Of a stretch of DNA of 7,962 nucleotides, positions 1 through 5,949 are shown piece by piece. The number at the start of each line of letters is the position of its first letter. The first letter of the stretch is position 1. Origin of the DNA: a bacterium HR32 (GTDB lineage Bacteria > Sysuimicrobiota > Sysuimicrobiia > Sysuimicrobiales > Sysuimicrobiaceae); assembly GCA_002898935.1 (NCBI GenBank), contig BEII01000054.1:1-7962 (forward strand). Reading direction: 5' to 3'. Under the pieces are notes generated by a model. It saw only the letters and a list, made by a program, of their open reading frames with translations. It was not told the origin of the DNA and ran no database searches. The position numbers and the translations under genes are program-made.

Positions 1-1
1 G

Positions 2-61
2 GGGACCCTGGAGGCCATCACCTCGGACGAGCAGGCGGTCCACCAGTACCTGGCGGTGTGA
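2..61 (+). CDS. 3' end of an upstream gene, probably an ABC-transporter ATPase (LivF/LivG-like)
   Basis: Only the final 19 codons and a TGA stop are in the window; the 5' end is cut off. The encoded tail begins GTLEAITSDEQ and ends HQYLAV. A Gly-Thr-x-x-x-(I/L)-x-x-(D/N)-x-x-V-x-x-x-YL pattern is typical of the extreme C-terminus of ABC ATPases of the branched-chain amino-acid (Liv) class, where it follows the switch-His region. The next gene starts within 15 nt of this stop, so the two are probably one operon, and ABC importer genes next to an acyl-CoA ligase are a common pairing. The family call rests on a very short tail and is tentative. The open frame itself, running directly into the next gene, is clear. 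Confidence 0.42.
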   Translation, partial: GTLEAITSDEQAVHQYLAV

Positions 62-62
62 G

Positions 63-68
63 GGAGGT
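63..68 (+). promoter_or_regulatory. Ribosome binding site deciding the acyl-CoA synthetase start
   Basis: GGAGGT lies 7 nt before the GTG at 76. An earlier in-frame GTG at 58 overlaps the stop of the previous gene (GTGA) but has no purine-rich site before it. The site therefore favours the start at 76, which also gives an N-terminus (MRAPLSPLAFVRRS) that looks like the usual beginning of this enzyme family. Confidence 0.7.
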
Positions 69-75
69 GGGGACC

Positions 76-1641
76 GTGCGCGCACCCTTGTCGCCTCTCG
101 CCTTCGTGCGGCGCTCGGTGGATCTGTACCGGGACCGCGTGGCCGTGGTGGACGGCCCCACCCGGTTCACCTACGCGGAGTTCGGCGACCGCTGCGGCCG
201 GCTGGCGGCGGCGGTGCGGGGTCTCGGCGTCGAAGCGGGCGACCGGGTGGCGGTGCTGTCGCCCAACACCCACCGAGCCTTGGAGACGTACACCGCGGTG
301 CCGCTGGCCGGCTGCGCCTTGGTGCCCCTCAACACCCGGCTGCGGGAGGGGGACTACGAGTACATCCTCCGCCACTCCGGCGCGCGGCTGCTGCTCGTGG
401 ACCCCGCCTTCGCCTCGGCCGCTCGCTTTCTGGCCGGCCGCCTGCCGGGCCTGCAGGTCATAGAGCTCGGAGAAAGCTCGGAGGCACTCCTGCGCGAGGC
501 TTCCCCCGCGGCGGGTGAGGCCCTGTGGAGCCGCGCGGGGCAGGTGGATGAAGAAGCGCCCATCACGCTGAACTACACCAGCGGCACCACGGCGCACCCC
601 AAGGGCGTGGTCCTCACCCACCGCAACACGGCCTTGAACGTGATGAACGTGGTGGTGCACGGGCGGCTGCGGCTGGAGGACGTGTACCTGCACACCCTTC
701 CCATGTTCCACGTCAACGGGTGGGGCGCGGTGTGGGCGGTGACCGCGGTAGGCGCCCGGCACGTGTGCCTCCCCAAGGTGGACCCGCCGGAGGTGTTCCG
801 CCGCATCGACCAGGAGGGCGTCACCGTGGCCTTTTCCGCACCCACGGTGTTGGTGATGCTCCTGGCGGACCCTTCCGCCCAGGGGTGGAAGCCGAGGCAG
901 CCCCTGCGGTGGTACGTGGGCGGCGCGCCGCCGCCCGCGGCCCTCATCGCCCGTGCGGAGGACGAGCTGGGCATCGAAGTGGTGCACGTGTACGGGCTCA
1001 CGGAGACCGGGCCGTGGCTCACGGTGTGCGAGTGGCGGAGGGAGTGGGACGGCCTGCCTTTGGGAGAGCGGGCCGCCCGCAAGGCCAGGCAGGGTGTGGG
1101 CCAGATCCTGTGCGGCGAGGTGGCGGTGGTCCGGGACGACCTGCAGCCCGTGGCCCGGGACGGCCGCGAGGTGGGGGAGATCGTGGTGCGGGGCCCCACG
1201 GTCATGGCCGGCTACTACAACGACCCCGAAGCCACCGCGCAGGCCTTCGCAGGCGGCTGGTTCCACACCGGCGACCTGGCTGTGGTGCACCCGGACGGCA
1301 GCCTGCAGATCGTGGACCGCAAGAAGGACATCATCATCAGCGGCGGCGAGAACGTGTCCTCCGTGGAGGTGGAGGGGGTCCTCTTCCAGCACCCGGCGGT
1401 GATGGAGGCGGCGGTGGTGGGGGTCCCGGACCCCAAGTGGGGCGAGGTGCCCAAGGCCTACGTGGTCCTGAGGCCAGGTGCAGCCGCCACGGAGGAGGAA
1501 CTCATCGCCTTCTGCCGCCAGCACCTGGCGCACTTCAAGACCCCCAAGGCGGTGGAGTTCGTGCCCGAGCTCCCCAAGACCGCCACGGGGAAGATCCAGA
1601 AGTTCCTCCTGCGGGCAGGCCGGCCCGCTGCGGAGGTCTAG
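76..1641 (+). CDS. Acyl-CoA synthetase (AMP-forming), AAE/DmdB-like fatty-acid or carboxylate CoA ligase
   Basis: This ANL-superfamily enzyme activates a carboxylic acid with ATP to an acyl-adenylate and then forms the acyl-CoA thioester in the cytoplasm. At 521 residues it has the usual length for the family. Visible motifs in order are: the phosphate loop TSGTTAHPKG at 168-177; the adenine-binding YGLTETG at 306-312; Asp400 in HTGDLA, which binds the ribose; Arg415 in VDRKKD; the hinge/CoA region SGGENVSSVEVEGVL at about 422-436; and the catalytic Lys506 in PKTATGKIQK. All catalytic residues are present. The segment near 316-340, with an EW-x-x-LP-x-x-ERA-x-x-KARQGV pattern, is characteristic of the plant-AAE/methylmercaptopropionate-CoA ligase branch rather than acetyl-CoA synthetase. 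The residues just after YGLTET are GPW instead of the usual YGP, which may shift substrate preference, so the true substrate is unknown. GTG76 is chosen for its ribosome binding site; GTG58 would add six residues. The gene follows an apparent ABC ATPase and converges with the protease gene, leaving a 2-bp gap. Confidence 0.93.
   Translation: MRAPLSPLAFVRRSVDLYRDRVAVVDGPTRFTYAEFGDRCGRLAAAVRGLGVEAGDRVAVLSPNTHRALETYTAVPLAGCALVPLNTRLREGDYEYILRHSGARLLLVDPAFASAARFLAGRLPGLQVIELGESSEALLREASPAAGEALWSRAGQVDEEAPITLNYTSGTTAHPKGVVLTHRNTALNVMNVVVHGRLRLEDVYLHTLPMFHVNGWGAVWAVTAVGARHVCLPKVDPPEVFRRIDQEGVTVAFSAPTVLVMLLADPSAQGWKPRQPLRWYVGGAPPPAALIARAEDELGIEVVHVYGLTETGPWLTVCEWRREWDGLPLGERAARKARQGVGQILCGEVAVVRDDLQPVARDGREVGEIVVRGPTVMAGYYNDPEATAQAFAGGWFHTGDLAVVHPDGSLQIVDRKKDIIISGGENVSSVEVEGVLFQHPAVMEAAVVGVPDPKWGEVPKAYVVLRPGAAATEEELIAFCRQHLAHFKTPKAVEFVPELPKTATGKIQKFLLRAGRPAAEV
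1611..1628. terminator. Possible bidirectional hairpin at the convergent gene ends
   Basis: GCGGGC at 1611-1616 pairs perfectly with GCCCGC at 1623-1628 around a six-base loop. It lies inside the last codons of the acyl-CoA synthetase and 16 nt beyond the protease stop on the minus strand. Neither side carries a T-run, so it is not a classical intrinsic terminator. In such GC-rich DNA a six-pair stem can arise by chance. It is listed because the two convergent genes leave no other room for a terminator. Confidence 0.25.
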
Positions 1642-1643
1642 TC

Positions 1644-3032
1644 CTACAGGCGGACCGCGTGCACCCCGTCCCAGCGGGAGGGCCTCCGGGCCCGCTCCCA
1701 CAGCCGCGCCTTGGCGGACTCGGGCGGAAGCCCGGTGCTGAGCCACACCGCAAGCACGCCCGAGACCAGCGCGGCGGCGAACGACGTCCCGGACCACCGC
1801 AGGTAGCGCGAACCCGCCACCTCCGTCCCGCAGTCCAGCACCAGGTCCTCGCCCGGGGCGCCGAAGTGCGCCTCGTTGCTGAACCACGCGTACCGGTCCG
1901 GCTGCGCGGCGCTGGTGGCCGCCACCGGCACCACCTGGGTCTGGGCGGCCAGGGTGTCGCCGAACTGGCCGTAGGCGGCGGGCTCCAGGCAGTTCTCCGG
2001 ACGGCCCTGGGACAGGTTGCCGGCCGCGCACACCATCAGGGCGCGCTGGCGGGCCAGTTCGTCCACCGCGAGCAGCAGGACGCAGGACTGTACGGTCTCC
2101 GGCTGCGAGCGGTCCACGCCCAGGCTCAGGTTGTAGACCAGGGGCGCGGACACGAGCGGCCGGCCCGTGTCCGGGTGGGGCACCGGAGACCGCGCCAGGG
2201 CGCCGACCCAGCGCATGGCTTCCACCACTTCGTAGGTGGCCGCGCCGAGGGCGCCATTCAACACGCGCACCAGGACGATCTGAGCGCGCGGCGCGACCAA
2301 CCGGACCAACGAGGCCACCATCACCCCGTGGTGCGCGCGGTAGGCACGCATCTGCTCGTCGGTGGCCAGCAGGGGAGACCAAACGACCGGCCTGCGCCGG
2401 TCCACCACCCCGCACTCGGATCCGTCCGGCTCTGGGATCTCCGCCAGCACCGGGAGGCCCTCCGGGAGGCGCTGCGGCCACTCCACGTACACGTCCACCA
2501 GCTCGGGGTCGAACGGAGGTCCGGCGCGACCGGCTTCCGGGCCGCTGTCCAGGATTACCACCGTGACCCCTTCGCCGCGGGGCCGCCACGGTGCGCGGTC
2601 GGCCTCCCACAACCCGAGTTCGGCGAGGGCAGGCTGGGCGCGGAAAGCCGCTTGGTCCGCACCAGGGAGGCGGATGGCCGCGTCGGGGGTGGGGCTCCCG
2701 TGGGAAACCTCCAGCTGGCCCAGGACCTCGAGGTCGAGCGAGCCGTAGACGGCGCGGCCGCTACGCGCCAGGTGAGCCACCAGTTCGGCCTCCTCCGCGC
2801 CTTCGGCCACGGCGCGGCGCACCCACAGCGCGCCGGGCGGCGGTGCCGGAGGTGGGAGCCGCACCGCCTCCCACCGACGGCCGCGCCCTGTACCGCGGGC
2901 CACGTACGCCTCGCGGGGGAAGGGGCAGGGCTCCAGGCAACGCAGCGGGTGGCTACGCTCGACTTCCGCCAAGAGGTCCTGTGGAGCCGCCAGCAGCAGG
3001 TGTCCCCTCAGGTAGCGCCACGCACGCCGCAC
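1644..3032 (-). CDS. Subtilisin-family (S8) serine protease, probably intracellular, partner of the TPR-CHAT protein
   Basis: This 462-residue endopeptidase has a complete subtilase catalytic set. Asp162 lies in VVILDSG, His235 in HHGVMVASL, the oxyanion Asn339 in VCAAGN, and the nucleophile Ser417 in SGTSFAAALVSG. The N-terminus (MRRAWRYLRGHLLLAAPQD) lacks a convincing signal peptide, and no membrane segment follows, so a cytoplasmic location is inferred. Residues 1-150 precede the catalytic domain and are split by a proline-rich linker, LPPPAPPPG, at 59-67. The part around 68-110 resembles an I9-like propeptide in its helix-strand pattern (inference). The Asp-His spacing is 73 residues against 32 in subtilisin BPN', so an insertion of roughly 40 residues sits near the active site. 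The GTG start is fixed by AGGAGGT six nt upstream. The gene follows the TPR-CHAT gene by 21 nt, so both are probably on one transcript. The family call is firm; the substrate and the relation to the CHAT enzyme are unknown. Confidence 0.93.
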   Translation of the reverse strand: MRRAWRYLRGHLLLAAPQDLLAEVERSHPLRCLEPCPFPREAYVARGTGRGRRWEAVRLPPPAPPPGALWVRRAVAEGAEEAELVAHLARSGRAVYGSLDLEVLGQLEVSHGSPTPDAAIRLPGADQAAFRAQPALAELGLWEADRAPWRPRGEGVTVVILDSGPEAGRAGPPFDPELVDVYVEWPQRLPEGLPVLAEIPEPDGSECGVVDRRRPVVWSPLLATDEQMRAYRAHHGVMVASLVRLVAPRAQIVLVRVLNGALGAATYEVVEAMRWVGALARSPVPHPDTGRPLVSAPLVYNLSLGVDRSQPETVQSCVLLLAVDELARQRALMVCAAGNLSQGRPENCLEPAAYGQFGDTLAAQTQVVPVAATSAAQPDRYAWFSNEAHFGAPGEDLVLDCGTEVAGSRYLRWSGTSFAAALVSGVLAVWLSTGLPPESAKARLWERARRPSRWDGVHAVRL

Positions 3033-3037
3033 GTCAG

Positions 3038-3044
3038 ACCTCCT
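3038..3044 (-). promoter_or_regulatory. Strong ribosome binding site of the subtilase gene
   Basis: On the minus strand AGGAGGT stands 6 nt before the GTG start at 3032, a near-perfect anti-16S match inside the 21-nt gap after the TPR-CHAT stop codon. It contrasts with the first gene of the operon, which has no recognisable site. The subtilase may therefore be translated more efficiently than its upstream partner. Confidence 0.8.
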
Positions 3045-3053
3045 CTAGATCCT

Positions 3054-5879
3054 TCACCCGAATGAACGTGGCGCGGCCGCGGTTTGGACAGGGGGGTCGG
3101 GGTCGCCGACCAGCACGAAGGCGGCCCAGTGCAGCGGGTGAGCGCCCCGGTCGCGCAAGGAGAGACCCGAGCGACGCAGGGCCGCCGCAGGCCTTTCCCC
3201 GCGCCCAAGGGCCGCGTAGAACTCCCGCATCAGGTAGCAGGCGGCGCTGTCCTCCACCGGCCACAGGGACAGGATCAAGGTCCGCGCGCCCGCGTGGAGC
3301 CACGCTCGCGCGAAACCAACCAGCTCGTCGCCGGGCAGCAGCCGGGGGGAGGCGGTCTCACAGCCGCTCAGTACCACCACCGCGGGGGCAGGACGCAGGT
3401 GGGCCATCACGTCCGCGACGGTGACGGGGCCTGCGCGCAGGTGTACGGTGGAGAGCAGCGGCGCGTCGGGCCGGAAGGAGCAGTGGGCCGCAACGTGCGC
3501 CCACCTGGCGCCCCGGAGGCGGTCGAGAAAGTCGTGCGGGTGGGGTTCTTCCAGGAGGTGCGCCCCCAAGGACCGAGCGGCTTCCCGCGCCTCCTCGACC
3601 GCCCGGGGCAGCCTGCCACCCCACGTGTCCGCCACGCACACCGCCCGAGCGGTGGGGACCGGGCGGGCCTGGAGGTGCGGCAGGAGCCAGCCGGCAGGCA
3701 CGTACGAGACCTCCCATCGCTCCCAGACACACCGCCCGCCGTCCGAGAGCGCGTGGAACGGCAGACCGTGCAGCCTGCCGTGGGGAGCGACGACCAGGCT
3801 GCGGCGTGGCTCGAGGAGCGGCAGGATGGGCGCGAGCAGCAACTCGTGAAGGCCGCGCAGCACGAGCTCCGCTTGGCGGAGGGCCTGTGCCACGGGCAGG
3901 TGGCCGTCCGCGTAAGCCCGTAGGCCGGTGGACAGCAGGGCCGCAAGCCGCGCCACCGCGGCCTCAGGGCACAGCCGCGGCACGTACCGGAGCCCGCTGG
4001 CGTCCAGGACGAACGCCCCCACCTGCCCTCTGGCCACGAAGTACTCCACGAGCGCGGCGTCCGGCGCGAGAGCCGGGCGGCGGGGCCGCGCCACGTACCC
4101 GAGCACGTCTGCGTCCCCGGCGTACGCGGCATCACGGACCTCTAGCCGCCACAGCAGGTCCTGGACGCGGTCGTGGAGCGCCTCCAGTTCGGTCCTGGCG
4201 AGTTCTGCAGGGGCTTCCGCAGAGGCCAGGGCCCTCATCCGGAAGGCCTCCAGCGCGCGGTTCAGCTCTTCCACCAGCTGCGCGTCCTCCTGCCGACGCG
4301 GGCTGAAGGGCGTCGGCTGAGCGGCGAGGAGCTGGGCCATGCCCCGCGACTTCGCGCCCTGCACCACCTCCCACGCCCGCTCGTACGCGCCGGCCTCGCA
4401 CAGGGCGACCGTCGTGCCCTCGAACAGCGAGCCCACCTCCGCGAAGACCCCGTAGCGCAGGTCCGCGGGCGCCCAGGCGAGGACCCGGCCCGCCCACCGC
4501 ACCCCGCACAGCAGGTGCGCGAGGCGGCGCCCGGGCGTGGGGGCGAGGTCTGCGAGCCGACGGTGAGCGGCGGCACAGAGCCAGGCCATACCCCGGTGAC
4601 GGCCCTCGCGCAAGGCGGCCTGCGCTTCCCTGCGGGCGGCGTTCCCATCGCCCGCCGCGCGCAGGGCGTCCGCGAGGACGAGTCTCGCCCGGCCCAGGCC
4701 GGAAGGGTCCTGCGCGGTTGCGGCCCCCTGGTGCGCCACCTTGGCCAGGCGCACGGCGTCGTTCACCTCCCCGCGCCGCACGAGGCACCGAGCCAGCTCG
4801 CACGCGGCGAGTGCCGCGAGCCCGGTCCTCCCGACCGAGGAGAGCTCGTGGTACGCTTGCTGCAGCAACGCTTCGGCCTGAGGCCAGGCGCCCGCGTGCC
4901 GGTACGCCAGGGCGGTGAGGTAACGGGCCTGCGCGGCCTCCGCGACGAACCCTCCCCGCGCGAGCTGCGCTGCGAGCCGCTCGCCTTCCCGCCGCGCTCG
5001 CTCCGCCTGGCCCAGGAACAGCCAGCACTCCACGGCGGCGAGGCGGTAGCTGGCCGCGGTGGAGTGTGCGCGCGCTGCCTCGTACCGCTTCGCCACCGCC
5101 TCGAACGCCCGGAGGGCGTGCGCGTAGCGGCCCTGCGCTGTGTCCACCCACGCCGCCGCCGCAGCGGCCCGGGCGGCGAGCAGGGGGCTATTCGCCCTCT
5201 CCGCCGCGGCCCGCGCCGCCTCCAAGGCGACCAGCGCCTCCCGCCCCCTCCCCGCCTGGGCCAGCAGCAGGCCGCGGTTGTGCTCCGCCACGGCCAGGTC
5301 CAGCGCCGCGCGCTCGCCGCAGGCGCGCAGTGCGGACGCGGCCTGCGCGTACGCCTCCAGGGCGGCCTCGGTGTGGCCCAGGTACTTCAGGAGGGTGGCG
5401 CGCTGGCTGCGGACGCGGGCGGCGTACACAGCCCCTTGCGGGTCGCGAGCCAGTACGGGCTCGATGCGCTCCGCGAGCTCGAGAGCGTCCTGGTAACGGG
5501 CCTGCCGGAACAGCACGCCGATCTTGCCGATTCCGCACCGCGCGGCGAGGGTCGCGTCGCCGCCTCGGAGGGCGAGCGCGCACGCCTCGTCGTACGCCTG
5601 CAGTGCCTCCTCCAGCCGGTCCGACCACAGGCACGCGTTGGCCACCGCGAGAAGGCTCAGCGCGCGCACGCAGGAATCTGGGCAGGCCTCGCAGTAGCGG
5701 GCCAGCTCCCGCGCACGGGCCACCGCCGTCTCGGGGTCGCGGTGGGCCAGGGCGTCGACCACGTCCTTGGCCTGCTCCACCGACTGGCGCTCCGGTGGGC
5801 CCAAGGCGTCCCGGAGGAATTCAAAGGCGCGCCCCTGGTCCGCTGCGTGCGCCCACGCGTCCGGGCAGGGAGGTTCCAC
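3054..5879 (-). CDS. TPR-repeat protein with C-terminal CHAT (caspase/separase-like) peptidase domain
   Basis: This 941-residue, apparently soluble protein is the first gene of the operon. Residues about 75-430 form nine TPR-like helical hairpins beginning near 80, 121, 161, 203, 242, 286, 323, 363 and 403. Their period of about 40 residues resembles MalT-type TPRs more than the canonical 34. A linker containing the CHAT-typical AKSRGMAQLLA (509-519) leads to the CHAT domain at about 600-927. Its marks are DAALVEYFVARGQVGAFVLD (607-626), PHGRLHGLPFHAL (699-711), His799 in HVAAHCSF, Cys840 in LSGCETA, AGARTLILSLWPVEDS (863-878) and HPLHWAAFVLVGDP (914-927). The 41-residue His-Cys spacing and intact dyad predict an active cysteine peptidase. 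The TPR part presumably senses a ligand or partner (inference). A Cys cluster sits at 63, 66, 70 and 83. GTG5879 is the only conventional start before an upstream stop but lacks a clear ribosome binding site, so a slightly shorter protein is possible. The gene is followed after 21 nt by the subtilase. Confidence 0.94.
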   Translation of the reverse strand: MEPPCPDAWAHAADQGRAFEFLRDALGPPERQSVEQAKDVVDALAHRDPETAVARARELARYCEACPDSCVRALSLLAVANACLWSDRLEEALQAYDEACALALRGGDATLAARCGIGKIGVLFRQARYQDALELAERIEPVLARDPQGAVYAARVRSQRATLLKYLGHTEAALEAYAQAASALRACGERAALDLAVAEHNRGLLLAQAGRGREALVALEAARAAAERANSPLLAARAAAAAAWVDTAQGRYAHALRAFEAVAKRYEAARAHSTAASYRLAAVECWLFLGQAERARREGERLAAQLARGGFVAEAAQARYLTALAYRHAGAWPQAEALLQQAYHELSSVGRTGLAALAACELARCLVRRGEVNDAVRLAKVAHQGAATAQDPSGLGRARLVLADALRAAGDGNAARREAQAALREGRHRGMAWLCAAAHRRLADLAPTPGRRLAHLLCGVRWAGRVLAWAPADLRYGVFAEVGSLFEGTTVALCEAGAYERAWEVVQGAKSRGMAQLLAAQPTPFSPRRQEDAQLVEELNRALEAFRMRALASAEAPAELARTELEALHDRVQDLLWRLEVRDAAYAGDADVLGYVARPRRPALAPDAALVEYFVARGQVGAFVLDASGLRYVPRLCPEAAVARLAALLSTGLRAYADGHLPVAQALRQAELVLRGLHELLLAPILPLLEPRRSLVVAPHGRLHGLPFHALSDGGRCVWERWEVSYVPAGWLLPHLQARPVPTARAVCVADTWGGRLPRAVEEAREAARSLGAHLLEEPHPHDFLDRLRGARWAHVAAHCSFRPDAPLLSTVHLRAGPVTVADVMAHLRPAPAVVVLSGCETASPRLLPGDELVGFARAWLHAGARTLILSLWPVEDSAACYLMREFYAALGRGERPAAALRRSGLSLRDRGAHPLHWAAFVLVGDPDPPVQTAAAPRSFG

Positions 5880-5892
5880 GGCAGCCGTGTTC

Positions 5893-5922
5893 TTGGACGG
5901 CCCTGGGCCTTCCTGCTATGGT
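5893..5922 (+). promoter_or_regulatory. Candidate sigma-A-type promoter for the transketolase gene
   Basis: TTGGAC at 5893-5898 (a weak -35, three of six consensus bases) and TATGGT at 5917-5922 (-10) are separated by 18 bp. A TG at 5914-5915 gives an extended -10. This would start transcription some 20 nt before the coding start. The whole divergent gap is only 70 bp, so any promoter must lie here or inside the opposite gene. It is a prediction from base pattern only. No comparable promoter was seen for the minus-strand operon. Confidence 0.42.
5899..5909. promoter_or_regulatory. Short palindrome inside the promoter spacer, possible operator
   Basis: GGCCC-T-GGGCC is a perfect inverted repeat located between the candidate -35 and -10 elements of the transketolase promoter. 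Such a position would suit a repressor site. With five-base GC-only arms it may well be chance in this composition. Confidence 0.15.
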
Positions 5923-5938
5923 GGACGGGAGCCCCTCT

Positions 5939-5944
5939 GGGAGG
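5939..5944 (+). promoter_or_regulatory. Ribosome binding site of the transketolase gene
   Basis: GGGAGG, continuing as a purine run to the start codon, ends 5 nt before ATG 5950. It fixes that start, which also gives the expected transketolase N-terminus. Confidence 0.7.
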
Positions 5945-5949
5945 AAGGG

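Noticed and set aside
2970..3032. Signal peptide at the start of the subtilase (RRAWRYLRGHLLLAA)
   Set aside because: The hydrophobic run is only about five residues and is followed by charged sequence (PQDLLAEVER). There is no proper h-region or lipobox.
3033..3056. Frameshifted single fusion protein of CHAT and subtilase
   Set aside because: The CHAT domain ends with its normal WAAFVLVGDP motif before a stop, and the subtilase has its own strong ribosome binding site. Both genes look intact and separate.
720..3065. Plus-strand open frame of 781 codons spanning the ligase and the protease gene
   Set aside because: It runs out of frame through the ligase and antisense through the subtilase. 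The product is low-complexity Arg/Gly/Pro-rich with no domain, a typical by-product of very high GC.
3054..5879. TPR-CHAT protein as part of a type III-E CRISPR (Craspase) locus
   Set aside because: No repeat-spacer array, gRAMP effector or Csx30-like gene is present, and the neighbours are metabolic genes. Only the domain type is shared.
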